DNA of 64,000 bases from Paraphysomonas bandaiensis (GCA_965644295.1 CBFFRP010000143.1:1-64000); one strand, 5' to 3'; positions 1 through 13,191 are shown, counted from the stretch's first letter. Translations and numbers: made by a program. Notes: generated by a model from the sequence alone, not told the origin.

Positions 1-7
1 AATTGTA

Positions 8-2890
8 GTGGATGTAGCTTTATTTGACTCGGGATCGAGCAACGATAATTTTATTTCTAAGGAGTATTTGGATGAAGTTGGAGAAAAGTTAAAAAAGCAT
101 TTAGTGGAAAGGCCAATTCGAGTGAGAGTAGCCAATGGTAAAGAAGTTCAGATAAAGGGATATGTTCCTGTTACAATGCAGTTTAAGGATTGCGAAAAGA
201 TCTACAGTGCTAAGCTAAAGCTGTATGTGTTGGATGGATTGACTAAAGAAGTTATAATCGGTTTGCCAGCTATATGCGAGCACTTCGCAGAATTGTTTTG
301 TAAAATGGTTCAGTCTATGAGTAATGCGAATTCGGGTGATACTATAATGCATCTAAACTTGCTTGCTGGCGTGGAGTGTCAAATTAACTATTCGATAGAT
401 GATTTCGAAACTGACTATAACAAAATTACTAAAGTTCCTACACGAGTGCCATGGGGGAAGCCTAATGCAGGGGTTGCTCCGGAAGATGAGTTGATGCCAG
501 AACCTTGTTCATTTGGTGGACTTATAAATTTTATGGAGATGTCAGTGGAAGAGGCTGAGCAAGAGTACTTGAGCAAGTTGGAGGAGCGAATTCATCCTGA
601 ATTTGCGAAGCAGACAAAAGTTTTAGAGCTGTTGAGGACACTTGGAATGGAAGTATTTGTACCTAAAAAGTGGACTGGAATCAAGATGACGCCACTTAAA
701 CTCAAATGCAAGTCTACAATTCCAGATCGGATTAAACCGAAAAATATGCGAAGGGTTCCTCCGAAATTGTACGATCGGACCAAGCAGGAGTTTGAAAGAA
801 TGTTAAAGTATTTCTATAAGAAGAGTATGAGTCCATACGCTTCGCCTATTGTAGTTGCACCAAAGGCAACGAAACCTTTCATTAGGATATGTGGAGACTA
901 TCGCGTTGTCAATCTTGAGATGGAGAGTCCACACTTCCCGATTCCTGATGTAATCAAAGAGTTGCACAAGGCTGCAGGATATAAGGTTTTTGTTGACTTA
1001 GACATATGCAATGCATTTCATGGCATACCTCTGGATGAAAATACGTCAGCATTGTTGTCTGTACAAACACCGTGGGGCCAATTTGAGCCGAAGTTCTTGC
1101 CAGAAGGAGTGTCTCCGGCTAGTGGGGTGTTGATGATGGTAATGTCAGAGATATTCAGTGATTATACCGAATGGATGATTGTCATATTTGATAATATGCT
1201 GATATTAGCGAACGATTATAATGATGCGTACACCAAATTGGAATTGGTTCTAATACGTTGCAAAGAATACAATGTGGTGTTGAAGTTATCTAAGAGTAAG
1301 TTCGGATATTCTTCGGTGGAGTTCTTTGGATATTTGTGTCAAGATAATACCTATGCGCTGACGCAGGAACGAAAAGAATCTGTAAATTCAATTATATTTC
1401 CAGAAGGTGCAAATAAAACTAAACAAATGCAACGGTTTTTGGGAGCTGCAGTGTATTTCAAACCATTTATAGTGGACTACAGTCAGTTAACGCATCGGCT
1501 CAATGATATGACTAAAAAGGATTTTGATTGGACAGAAGCAAATTGGAAAGTAGACTATAGGAATGAGTTTGAAACGTTCAAAAAGGCCATACTAAAGTCT
1601 CTTACCTTGTATCACCCAGATTACAATTTGCGATGGTTGTTAATGACTGATGCTTCAGACTATGCCTGTGGTGGAGTGTTAATTCAGATTGCAATTTCAG
1701 ATGAGGGTGTAGAATTGTTTCAGGTCATTGCGTTGATATCGAAGAAGTTTACCGCCAATGCAATGAAATGGTCTATCATTGATAAGGAGTGTTTCGGAGC
1801 GTTTTACAGCATCTATAAACTGTCGTATTACGTGCGGGGCAAACACTTTACACTTCTTACTGATCATGCTAATCTGAAGTGGATGGAGCAATCAGAGGTG
1901 GATCGTATCGTACGTATGCGTGTGTATATGCAGAATTTTCAGTTTGACTTATTACACTTCAAAGGCAAACTGAATAAATTTGCAGATTGGTTGTCTCGCC
2001 AAGGTGCTGCTGATGATACAGTCGCTCTGGTTTCAGTTTTGGATTCATGTATACACTGCGCAGAGGAGAGTGAAATGCCTGAACTGAACTGTATATATGA
2101 GAATGGGTGTTTATTGTCAGATGATGAAATATTTAACATAGAGAGCACAACAGAGCCAGATGTCATAGATATGTTGTGTATGTCTGTATTTCCGGAATCA
2201 GTGTTGCTGGATTTAGAGGAGCTGATTCAGGAGAGCCCAAAGCCTCGTTCAGCAAAGGAAGCCTTCGACATGGTACACAATGGTCGAATGGGACACCATG
2301 GATTGCGTAGAACATGGTTAAAATTATGCAAAGTCTTTCCTGGACATGGTATCTCTATAGAGACTGTACGTAACTTTATTGATGAGTGCGCTTTATGTCA
2401 GAAGTTGAACAGTGGTATGTCCGATTCGTTACAAGCGCCTGTCAGAGCTTTGGATGCAGAACATTGCAGACATTTTGTGGGTTTCGACACACTTACAGTC
2501 AGTCCTCCTGATGCTCAGGGACACTGTTGCATACATGTTGTGAAGCAAATGCCAGCCCGATTGATAGGACTCTACCCAGCTAAGGACTATAGAGCGGAAG
2601 GAGTTGCTAGAGCGTTGTTTCATTACTTTGTTACTTATGGAATTTCAGAAGTACTGATTTCAGACCCTGGGTCAAACATTACTGCTGAAGTGGTACAGTT
2701 ATTGTTGAAGTGGTTTGGAGTTCGATTTCGAGTGTCATTAACTAATCGTCATGAGTCTAATATGGTCGAGCGATCTCATCGAGAGCTGTTGCGATTTCTA
2801 CAGGGTTTAGTCCACGATGAGAGGTTACGTGGTCACAGATCAAGGTCTACACTACTCCGAGAAGTCTGTTACATTAACTGGATTCGCTGA
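8..2890 (+). CDS. Ty3/gypsy retrotransposon Pol polyprotein, 5'-truncated by the window edge, 3' fused to copia
   Basis: This is a Ty3/gypsy Pol in canonical order. The aspartic protease active site is LFDSGSS (residues 5-11, DSG rather than DTG) with EVIIGLP later. Reverse transcriptase runs from about residue 225 to 450, with FVDLDICNAF as motif A and VIFDNM in place of the YxDD box near residue 395. RNase H shows TDASD (about 546), DKEC and TDHANL. Integrase has an HHCC zinc finger (about 755-800) and a D,D-35-E core with FDTLT (about 826), SDPGSN (about 884) and VERSHREL (about 920). Gag and the 5' LTR must lie upstream of the window. The integrase stops around base 2816-2830, where the sequence switches to a Ty1/copia RNase H; the last 20 or so residues of this frame are copia DNA read out of frame. 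No chromodomain or 3' LTR follows. It is a dead chimeric copy, although pol itself has no internal stop. Confidence 0.9.
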   Translation: MDVALFDSGSSNDNFISKEYLDEVGEKLKKHLVERPIRVRVANGKEVQIKGYVPVTMQFKDCEKIYSAKLKLYVLDGLTKEVIIGLPAICEHFAELFCKMVQSMSNANSGDTIMHLNLLAGVECQINYSIDDFETDYNKITKVPTRVPWGKPNAGVAPEDELMPEPCSFGGLINFMEMSVEEAEQEYLSKLEERIHPEFAKQTKVLELLRTLGMEVFVPKKWTGIKMTPLKLKCKSTIPDRIKPKNMRRVPPKLYDRTKQEFERMLKYFYKKSMSPYASPIVVAPKATKPFIRICGDYRVVNLEMESPHFPIPDVIKELHKAAGYKVFVDLDICNAFHGIPLDENTSALLSVQTPWGQFEPKFLPEGVSPASGVLMMVMSEIFSDYTEWMIVIFDNMLILANDYNDAYTKLELVLIRCKEYNVVLKLSKSKFGYSSVEFFGYLCQDNTYALTQERKESVNSIIFPEGANKTKQMQRFLGAAVYFKPFIVDYSQLTHRLNDMTKKDFDWTEANWKVDYRNEFETFKKAILKSLTLYHPDYNLRWLLMTDASDYACGGVLIQIAISDEGVELFQVIALISKKFTANAMKWSIIDKECFGAFYSIYKLSYYVRGKHFTLLTDHANLKWMEQSEVDRIVRMRVYMQNFQFDLLHFKGKLNKFADWLSRQGAADDTVALVSVLDSCIHCAEESEMPELNCIYENGCLLSDDEIFNIESTTEPDVIDMLCMSVFPESVLLDLEELIQESPKPRSAKEAFDMVHNGRMGHHGLRRTWLKLCKVFPGHGISIETVRNFIDECALCQKLNSGMSDSLQAPVRALDAEHCRHFVGFDTLTVSPPDAQGHCCIHVVKQMPARLIGLYPAKDYRAEGVARALFHYFVTYGISEVLISDPGSNITAEVVQLLLKWFGVRFRVSLTNRHESNMVERSHRELLRFLQGLVHDERLRGHRSRSTLLREVCYINWIR

Positions 2891-3432
2891 CAGTGATTGG
2901 GCACGCTGCAACTTAACTCGCAGGTCGACCACAGCGTTCTGCTTCTTTATTGAAAATTGTCTTATTTCCTGGAAATCACGACTCCAGACCACTGTTGCTC
3001 TATATCCTCTACAGAAGCGGAGTACATGGCACACTATCAACAGCATGCCAAAAAGCTATTTGGCTACGTCCACTACTCTCGGAATTGGGCCCTCACATGC
3101 CATACTCAACAACCTTATGGTGTGACAAAGGTGTAATTCAACTATGCCTAAACCCTGTAAACCATCGACGAACAAAACATATTATTGCCATCAGATATAA
3201 TTCCATAAGAGAACAAGTCGCCTCGCACTCTTTTACTGTTGATTACATGCCTACAAACGAGATGCTGGCCGATATTCTAACTAAACCTCTCACATCAAAC
3301 ACGTTCCACAGATTGCGGGATTCACTAATGTGGGGGGGGGGAGGCATCAACATACCTGCAAGCAATAAAAAAACAAGACTATCAATCCTACGGGCAGAGA
3401 ACTCAAACAAGAGACCACGATGGATGACTTAG
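2817..3432 (+). pseudogene. Ty1/copia RNase H and Pol C-terminus fragment, frameshifted
   Basis: Two overlapping frames together give the end of a copia Pol. The first (2817-3125) reads GFADSDWA, RRSTT and LISWKSR, the RNase H start. The second (from about 2990) continues with WLRPLLSELG, LNPVNHRRTKHI, FTVDYMPTNEMLADILTKPL (RNase H end and the conserved copia tail). A frameshift near base 3000 separates them. The upstream gag, protease, integrase and RT are missing, so this is only a 3' stub joined directly to the gypsy integrase. A run of ten G at about 3332-3341 lies just after the coding part. Confidence 0.85.
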
Positions 3433-3582
3433 AGATCTACGGAGTTTCCTACGAGTATCAGTATAATCCACAATCTGGGATTGCACTCGTGGGATTTACC
3501 CTCAGTAGAACTATCTCCAAATAATATATACACCTATATTCATAAATCTATAAGTCATATGATTATTTCATTGAGGGGGAGT

Positions 3583-3840
3583 ATTTAGATTCATTGATTC
3601 ACGTATACCCCTTAATGCGTAAATACAACACATGTATACAATGAAATAATATCAAATAGACTGAATAATTACCAAACTATATATATATGATACGCGACTG
3701 TACAAGATACGCACATGTGTGCGGTGCTAACGCTCTGTTCAAACGTGTCTGCTGTTGTACTATTAGGCTTTACCCTTCATGTGAAGTTTATATATACATT
3801 AATCTTTATCTCTAAAAATACGAAGTGCATTTTTACTACA
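3583..3840 (+). repeat. Possible copia 3' LTR
   Basis: After the copia coding stub there is a purine-rich stretch (GAGGGGGAG, about 3573-3582) like a polypurine tract. It is followed by AT-rich non-coding DNA ending near ACTACA at 3840. Position and tract fit a 3' LTR, but no second LTR is in the window for comparison, and the ends are not clean TG...CA. Confidence 0.3.
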
Positions 3841-3915
3841 GCTTAAACTCTTATTTTTTACTTCTAGCACTGCAACATTAAATATATCCAAGTATATTGT
3901 GAAATTACTGAAAAC

Positions 3916-4681
3916 CAGGGCTAGGAAACAATATATTGCAATACTATTGTTAGAGAGCGTTCAATCAATACTATTGATGGAGATTTTAAACAGGCCCAAC
4001 AGTACAATTACAATATATTGCAATATATTAGTATGACTAATCAGTAAGTAAACACATCCGTAGATTCCATTTTTAGTGTTAGTCATTAAGATCACATGAC
4101 AACCAAACCAACTACTGCTTATAGCTACTAAAAATCCACCTCGTCCTCATCCTCTGAGCCATCATCGGTGACGTCAACATCACCATATTCATCCACAAAA
4201 TTTATTGAAATATGCTAGTAATCGGCCACAACTGTCGAATCGCTTTCAGACACAACAGCATATTAATTAGGTTGGATACTTTTCGAAACACTGATATAAT
4301 ATGTTTAGCTGCGCTGAACAGACGCTCCCATGTATTGGAAGTACATACCAGGGCCTGGTAACCGTTAATGACTCGTGGACCTGTACGTTTCTTAAGTTTT
4401 TGAGCTGACTGAAGATTTTTAGCCGCATACTCAACATCAGCTTCATCATCCTCTGTAATCTTTTAATCAATTTCTCGGTTATTTATATCCATTTTGCACC
4501 CTACAGTTGAGAATCGTAATATATGACTATCATAATATTGATTGCAATATATTGTGAGATACTTTAACAGAAACAATATTGATGGGATTTTTGGCCGGTC
4601 GACCAATCAATATAGTTTACAATATATTGCAATATATCGTACAATGTATTGCAATTCAATATACTGTTTCCTATAGCCCTG
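3916..4681. mobile_element. Decayed hAT transposon with intact ends and 8-bp TSD
   Basis: The left end reads CAGGGCTAGGAAACA (from 3916) and the right end is its near-perfect inverse (TGTTTCCTATAGCCCTG ending at 4681). The 8-bp flanks CTGAAAAC at 3908-3915 and 4682-4689 are identical. An 8-bp TSD with CAGGG ends is diagnostic of the hAT superfamily. The 766-bp length is too short for an autonomous copy. A minus-strand remnant of the transposase dimerisation domain lies inside (4262-4345), so it is an internally deleted copy rather than an unrelated MITE. Sub-terminal DNA is rich in repeated ATATTGCAATA motifs. Confidence 0.9.
4262..4345 (-). pseudogene. hAT transposase C-terminal dimerisation domain remnant
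   Basis: Read on the minus strand this stretch gives SNTWERLFSAAKHIIS followed by FRKVSNLIN, the hallmark (ERxFSxA...) of the hAT C-terminal dimerisation region. It is out of frame with the longer neighbouring open frame, so at least one frameshift is present. Just upstream on the same strand is an acidic stretch (about 4135-4195) that may belong to the same broken gene. Confidence 0.7.
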
Positions 4682-4689
4682 CTGAAAAC

Positions 4690-5467
4690 ATATATATTGA
4701 GTTGTTGAGCGACAAAAAACCTATTGTTGTAGTATTGCAATATGTTAGCTTAGAAAACTGAAGCTACATTATAGAGTAAGTCAGTTTATAGTTTATAGAC
4801 CAGCTAATATATTTAGTGAATATAGAGTTGTAATGCAGGGAACAATATCGAATATCGAACGCTGTTAGAATTCGACGTTTTTAACTGAAGTGAACCTTGC
4901 TCTACACGTAAACCATAACCTTGTATTGTTGCACACAATGCACTTTTAAGAATTATAGTCGCTCATCAATGTCAACACGTCATAACATAGCAATGTAACA
5001 CCTGGTGAACATCTGTTCTCAGTTCTCAGCAACATCTGTTTATCATATGTTCACCAGCCACTCCTACATCTTATACAGCACACATCGGTAACTAAATTAA
5101 CTTCCTTATTCCCCCATTACACCTATGAGTTAATTTCATCTATTTCACACTATTAACTCACTTCAACTGCACAATATATATATCGCATCATACTGCAAAA
5201 CAAAACGCAATTACTACAAGTTTAACCTGAGGTAAATGAAGCAGTGCAGTTCCATCATATCTGATAAACTGTTTATTATATCGAATAAAAAGATCATTAC
5301 CAGTCATTGCAGTTGACAGGGGTTGCGCCTAACATCAAAACATAGCACGGTGCGTCGATAATTAGTAACACGAACACACATCGTTATGTTATCAAAACTA
5401 TTGCAACCGCTACCAATGCGCGAGAATTTAAACCACATCGCATAAACGCCTTCCTCTTAATTCCTAT
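4690..5467. other. Intergenic, no gene seen
   Basis: AT-rich DNA between the hAT element and the 3' end of the Rac gene. I see no coding exon, RNA gene or repeat family shared with the rest of the window. Confidence 0.5.
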
Positions 5468-6281
<814 letters not shown>

Positions 6282-6597
6282 TCACGACGCCTAACAAATC
6301 ACGTGATATACTAATTAATCGTCACTGGGTGATACGCAGATACTCTGAAGGTATGAGTCGAGCGGAGAGGCTATCTGATGAGTTGAGATGTATGTATAAT
6401 GCTGTACAGAGACATACATACAGACGAGTCGAGACCTACATGTACGTACACGTACATATCATATGAATCTGTAGGGTGATGTTTTTGTCTGCAGCCAAAA
6501 ATTGTCATGAGATCCATTTTGTTTGTGAATGTCATGTGTATCTTTAATGGTCACTATATTTTCAGTTGTATAGTATATCTTATTTCTGTGCTTGCAG

Positions 6598-6718
6598 GTG
6601 GATCGCTGCTGTTGTGATAGATCTATCATGCTTATCAGCTATATCTACGACTGTTGCGTATATTCCCGGGTCTCCTGTTGATCAAGCCGACATGTTTGCA
6701 GATATCATAACTTCAGAG
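6598..6718 (+). other. Candidate plus-strand exon (second copy at 8242-8362)
   Basis: A pyrimidine-rich tract and TTGCAG precede this 121-bp stretch, and a good donor (GAG/GTGAGT) follows it. Only one frame is open, reading through a hydrophobic segment (WIAAVVIDLSCLSAISTTVA) and then GSPVDQADMFADIITSE. A further acceptor (CTTAACAG) at about 6856 would add MWGYE and a stop. No upstream exons were found, and the host gene, if any, is unknown. It may be a stranded exon or chance. Confidence 0.25.
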
Positions 6719-7613
6719 GTGAGTGGTATGAATGATATGTGATGGGCGGGCAGAGGAGAGTGCAGTCCCTTCACTCGCGTTACTTATGTCGAAAAGTGGC
6801 TCATGTACTGAAACCTCTCCATTAAAGTGTACGTATATTTGGTCTGATCTTAACAGATGTGGGGATATGAATAACCGCTCGAACTATTTCACAGTTTCTT
6901 TAAGTCACAGTTATTTGGAACTTTGTGCCTAAAAAAACTGATTGCAGAATCGCCACTGAGAATATAAGCAGAATTACGAAAACTTACAAAATACGCAGTT
7001 GGGTTTTTGCATGTAAAGTTGTTGCCGTTACAACTAACAAACTAACAGGTTATATCATTAATTAAATATGGTGGTTTAGAAGCTAAACACTATATAAGCC
7101 CAAGCTTAGCTTCATCATTTCTCTGTAGCTACGATCAACTACCAGCTATAGCTACTTAATAATTAGCACAGTATTATAATCAATTCAACCCTTCTCGAAA
7201 CACTACAAAGGCATCAATATACGTTGGATTCCATCCCACATGTATGGGCACAACACGCACAGCAAATCAGCCATGATTAGAACCATGCGAGAATAAGCTC
7301 TTGTTTACATTTTTTTAAGCATTACTATAATGAGATAATATTATATCAATCGTCTGTAGTTAAAAGTAGTCACGAAAGTTGAGAGAAACTGATACGATGC
7401 TGGATGCTAGTAGTACCCAGGGTGAATTATGTGTAACTGTAAACTTTTTAAGTTATGTCAATAGAAAATTTTGATCAATACCTTGCGACGAATCTGTCTC
7501 GTAATCTCATATAGACTATACACATATAATGGCGATCTAGCTGGAGTTTGCTTGGTACCGACACACATATGATACGCTGAGATATTATACGACACTTAGC
7601 TTAGTTATCACTA

Positions 7614-7925
<312 letters not shown>

Positions 7926-9264
7926 TCACGACGCCTAACAAATCACGTGATATACTAATTAATCGTCACTGGGTGATACGCAGATACTCTGAAGGTATGA
8001 GTCGAGCGGAGAGGCTATCTGATGAGTTGAGATGTATGTATAATGCTGTACAGAGACATACATACAGACGAGTCGAGACCTACATGTACGTACACGTACA
8101 TATCATATGAATCTGTAGGGTGATGTTTTTGTCTGCAGCCAAAAATTGTCATGAGATCCATTTTGTTTGTGAATGTCATGTGTATCTTTAATGGTCACTA
8201 TATTTTCAGTTGTATAGTATATCTTATTTCTGTGCTTGCAGGTGGATCGCTGCTGTTGTGATAGATCTATCATGCTTATCAGCTATATCTACGACTGTTG
8301 CGTATATTCCCGGGTCTCCTGTTGATCAAGCCGACATGTTTGCAGATATCATAACTTCAGAGGTGAGTGGTATGAATGATATGTGATGGGCGGGCAGAGG
8401 AGAGTGCAGTCCCTTCACTCGCGTTACTTATGTCGAAAAGTGGCTCATGTACTGAAACCTCTCCATTAAAGTGTACGTATATTTGGTCTGATCTTAACAG
8501 ATGTGGGGATATGAATAACCGCTCGAACTATTTCACAGTTTCTTTAAGTCACAGTTATTTGGAACTTTGTGCCTAAAAAAACTGATTGCAGAATCGCCAC
8601 TGAGAATATAAGCAGAATTACGAAAACTTACAAAATACGCAGTTGGGTTTTTGCATGTAAAGTTGTTGCCGTTACAACTAACAAACTAACAGGTTATATC
8701 ATTAATTAAATATGGTGGTTTAGAAGCTAAACACTATATAAGCCCAAGCTTAGCTTCATCATTTCTCTGTAGCTACGATCAACTACCAGCTATAGCTACT
8801 TAATAATTAGCACAGTATTATAATCAATTCAACCCTTCTCGAAACACTACAAAGGCATCAATATACGTTGGATTCCATCCCACATGTATGGGCACAACAC
8901 GCACAGCAAATCAGCCATGATTAGAACCATGCGAGAATAAGCTCTTGTTTACATTTTTTTAAGCATTACTATAATGAGATAATATTATATCAATCGTCTG
9001 TAGTTAAAAGTAGTCACGAAAGTTGAGAGAAACTGATACGATGCTGGATGCTAGTAGTACCCAGGGTGAATTATGTGTAACTGTAAACTTTTTAAGTTAT
9101 GTCAATAGAAAATTTTGATCAATACCTTGCGACGAATCTGTCTCGTAATCTCATATAGACTATACACATATAATGGCGATCTAGCTGGAGTTTGCTTGGT
9201 ACCGACACACATATGATACGCTGAGATATTATACGACACTTAGCTTAGTTATCACTAGCACTTT

Positions 9265-10231
9265 ACTAGGGCTCTCCCTCGTACAGTACATCGATTCGTT
9301 TCATACTAACACCCTTTTTTTTTATTCCGCCATTTACCATCCAGCTCTTTATCAACTGCATTATTCTAAAGGTATATTGATATCATGCAACCCCAAAATA
9401 TTCTACATAACATATATTATTCCTCACAACCACCATTTTGCTCGCGGATTGGAAAACATGTGGATATAAAATACATTGAAGCTTTGATTTATTAAAATGT
9501 AGAGCTTGTTTAAGAATCAGTTGTAATGATTACAATTTAGGAATTGTTGACATTAGCACAAGTCAACAAGCTGGATAAATTGGTTGTTTTCAAGCCTCTA
9601 ATGCGTATTATCAGTGATAAAAATTAGATAACTCAATAATAATGAGTAAAAATTATAATCATAATCACTTATCTTCAATAGTCACGATCTTTTAGTCACT
9701 ATATTTAAGCTTGTCCCAACTATCTCGTAGTGCATCATTAAATTTCATGTAATATTGCCTCTGGCTACTATATTATTCAAGTAATGGTTATATTTTGATT
9801 GATCAATATCGCCATAGTCAACAATACTTTGGAGAGCTTCATATTTCTTGTCGCATAACACGACAAAGTAGATTGTACATTCTGGTATGTAAGGGATAAG
9901 GGAGGTGTACGAAAATGAACATTTGAACATTTCTACTGTTAGTGCTGTCTCTGCAGTTGAGTACGTCCAAGTTGTTTTGTTAGTAGAAGTATCGTAGTAT
10001 TTTATCCATATCAGCGGTATATAGTATAGAGTATAAAGTCATTTGCTACCAACTCTAGGGTTCGAATAACTGAGGTACGACAATGAATTATGATGGTATT
10101 ATGATATCACTTCACTATAACTTGTAAGAACTATTGGTGGCTGCAATTTACACAGGGCGTCTCCCTATTGCTTGGCTACATCTATCTGATTGGTACGAAC
10201 TGGGAGAAATGAAGGTAGACTCCCATGGCTT
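9265..10231. other. Intergenic, no gene seen
   Basis: AT-rich spacer between the Rac duplication and the 3' end of the CASC3-like gene. Short open frames (for example 9745-9930 minus) show no domain, codon bias or splice context worth calling. The region near 10140-10231 should hold the 3' UTR of the CASC3-like gene. Confidence 0.5.
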
Positions 10232-11895
10232 CTAACCATAACGCCTTCCATGTGAGGACCGACGGTCATATCTTCCACCTGACCTGCCTGCAGTGTTCCT
10301 GCTACTATATTGCTGATACTGGTGCATAGGATAAGCGTCATGACCACCGTAATATCCTTCGCCTGTCCCAGTACCATGTCCCGTATGTGAATGATGATGA
10401 GAGCCAGGGGGATACCATGGCGCGGCGGTTCCCACTGGTCGAGAAGAAGCTACAGGTTGTTGCTGTCTCCCATCTTGCATACTGGAGGAATTCTTCGAGG
10501 GTGTAGAGAGTTTGTTACTGTAATCTGTCACGTCCTCAACTTCAATATCCGCAGAGGACGCTTCGTCACCAGGAACAGACGGGCAAAACTCAGGAGCCGT
10601 GGCTTTGAGTTGGTTGGATATTTGTTGCTGATGATGTTCCGCCATCATCTGCTGGTAAAGATGTTGGTCATGCATATATTGCTGGGCATCATACAGACCA
10701 CCACCACCTTCAGGCCCTGTCATAATCGGATGCACCGGCATTCCCTGCAGAATCCGATGTCAGTACAATGGCAACATGCTTGTAATACAGGATAGAGCTT
10801 CAGCTCCAACATATGATTTACTATATTTATATGGCATTTTGAGAATATGTAATTGTACAAAAATAATAATTCTGAGTGTAGAAAACATACCGGATAGTAT
10901 GCATCATAGTCGTAATATCCTGCTGCGACACCCTGGAACCCTGGCGGTGTTTCACTACCTTCAATATACGGTGCCCCATAGTTATATTCCGCTACTTCAT
11001 TTCTATGTCTTCCACGTCCACCCCTCCCTCTACCACGACCACGTGACCCATTCTGTGCCGCTGGGTTTCTTGCTGTACGTTGATAGCTTGAAGAAGTAGA
11101 AGAGTCCGTGGTTTGCACAGTAGTAGATTCATTAGACATCGTCTGCTCTACTTTGCCGTCATTTTTGGACGGTGTGAACATTTTTTTCCCCCCGACTCTT
11201 CCTCCCCGACTCCTAGCACCCCGTTCACTACTCCGCCCAAGCTCGTTTCTTGCCAAGCCAGTCTCTTCTACAGAAGTATTGACGTCATTAGGTAGTTCTG
11301 AAGTCGCCTTGGATTCACCGGAGCCACCCTCCCGCACTCCGGGGCCCAACTTTCCTCCTCTACCTCGCTGACCCCTTCGAGATTGAGATTTCCTATTATG
11401 TTGCTGCTGACCTCCGGAGTTTCTGCTCGACGAACGAGGTGACCCCTTTGGTGATGGACTAATTTCTAAAGATTCTAACTGTTCTAACTCGTCAAACTTA
11501 TCATGTTTCCAAGCCATTTCTGTACTAGCCAATTTTTTCGACTTTGCATCACTACGTTTCTGTCCGCCTTTGCCGCCTCTATCATCATGGAGAAAAAAAC
11601 GAGAACTCCGCGGCACAAAATCAGGACTTTTCGGAAATCGTGTAGGTTTGGCACCCTTTGATTGGCCTTTCTTACCAGATGTTGCCTTGTCTTGCACACT
11701 CACAGGCTCTCCTGCCTCCTCCGACTCTTCTTGTGGCTCATCTGTGACATCTTCAGACACAGACTCTTCAGAGGGAGAAGAACAGTCACTGTCTGCATCA
11801 TCTTCATCATCTGACCCACTCTCTACCTCATCATCAACATCATCGTCATCATTATCATCACCAGCATACAACACACGGCGACGGCGACCACTCAT
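10232..11895 (-). CDS. CASC3: CASC3/Barentsz (MLN51)-like exon junction complex protein, two exons
   Basis: Exon 1 is 10891-11895 and exon 2 is 10232-10744; both are multiples of three and give about 505 residues. The start is chosen at MSGRRRRVLYA, a basic start followed by a long acidic D/E/S-rich stretch (residues about 10-65) as in CASC3. The SELOR core that clamps eIF4A3 and RNA is recognisable as SPDFVPRSSRFFLHDDRG with WKHDKFDE about 30 residues later. The rest is low-complexity: S/R/G-rich repeats, RGRGRGRGG, then an exon rich in His, Gln and Tyr (MHDQHLYQQMMAEHHQQQ) ending in an arginine/glycine tail. In known systems the protein is an EJC core or peripheral subunit in mRNA localisation, translation and decay. 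Identity rests mainly on the SELOR motif; the rest diverges. Confidence 0.8.
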
Positions 11896-13191
11896 GTTCA
11901 GACAATCAAAGAAATAGTTGGAGGTAAGGATATATCCTAGACACGGCACGGGATTAATGTGTGGTGGCTAGTTTAGTTATACTACTCAATGCTTGCAAGA
12001 GTATATATAGTTGTGCTATTAGTTTAATTATAGGCTTTGTCGTTGCTATGCATTGAGACTGTATACGGTGTTGCATATACGGTTTGTAGTATATATGGTT
12101 GTACTTCTGTACATAGCTTCAGTCGCTCTGTACTGCTGCAGTAGATGGAGAGTATCCCGGTATTCTTCTCTGCATTTTATACTATTTTTGAACACATGAA
12201 GACTGTGCGGCTGTTGTATACCATAAACTGCAAAATCAATTTATAGAAATATAGAAACCTCGAAATCTAGAAATATTGAATAAATGGAATGGGGTGAACC
12301 GAGCAGGAATATAGCAGTCCTTCTGACCGCTGTTGAACGAAGCACAGACAATTCAGGAGAGGAAATTTCTCTCTATCCGCTCTGATTAATGGTGCTTTCC
12401 ACTAAACATACCATTGATGCAACAGCTGAAGATAAGAAATTGTCGGTAGTCTTCATTGACTAGGTATTATTGCGTCGCTCCTTGACTGAGATGATATTCA
12501 TTCTTCGGTATCGTGGGTGTATCGGCTGATATATCGCACATGAAGAGGTGTTATGTTTGTACTATTCATCATATATCGTTGGTCCAATATATCAAGAGAC
12601 CATCAGATTACCCGCCATAATTGAGTGCGGTTATATATTTGGTGGGGTGTTGCCTTTCCATTCACACATACAGAGTAATCCATGTTACGCATTTTGTATG
12701 TACAGCCAGACACCATTATTATGAGGGTACCATATGACACAAACCTAAGAGCAGATCAAACGAAGCATTGCAAACTGGGCTTCCTTGGTATTGCTATATG
12801 ATAGCTCGCTTGTACTCACCTACACAATTAAATGAATAGTCTGTTATGCAATTTACTTTTTCAAATTCTTATACTCCCCCATTTACAGTTATTGTGTTTT
12901 CTGTTGAATATCGGTGCTTTATTTTATTGATGTACAAATATTACGATACATATGTTTTCTGTGTTCTATGATTACTTGGCAGATATTTAACATACATGGT
13001 AGGTATAGCTTATAGCTATTGTTGGACATTTCAGTATGTCTACAACCTGAGCAATAGTGCAATCTGACTTCTTCGTAACTCTGCCTCATAGGAAAACACA
13101 TCACTAGAATAGTGTCAGTCCTGTAGGGTAGAAGTAGCTGAAACGTGTGTAGTAGTAGTATGCAGTAAAACATATATTAAAAGTTAAAACA
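11896..13191. other. Intergenic region between CASC3-like and TFIIS-like genes
   Basis: About 1.3 kb with no recognised exon. The right half near 13191 must contain the 3' UTR of the TFIIS-like gene and the left end the promoter of the CASC3-like gene. No repeat family from elsewhere in the window was recognised. Confidence 0.5.

Noticed and set aside
11570-11917. Plus-strand Ser-rich 115-codon frame
   Set aside because: Complement of the acidic/Ser-rich part of the CASC3-like gene, whose SELOR motif and exon phasing support the minus strand.
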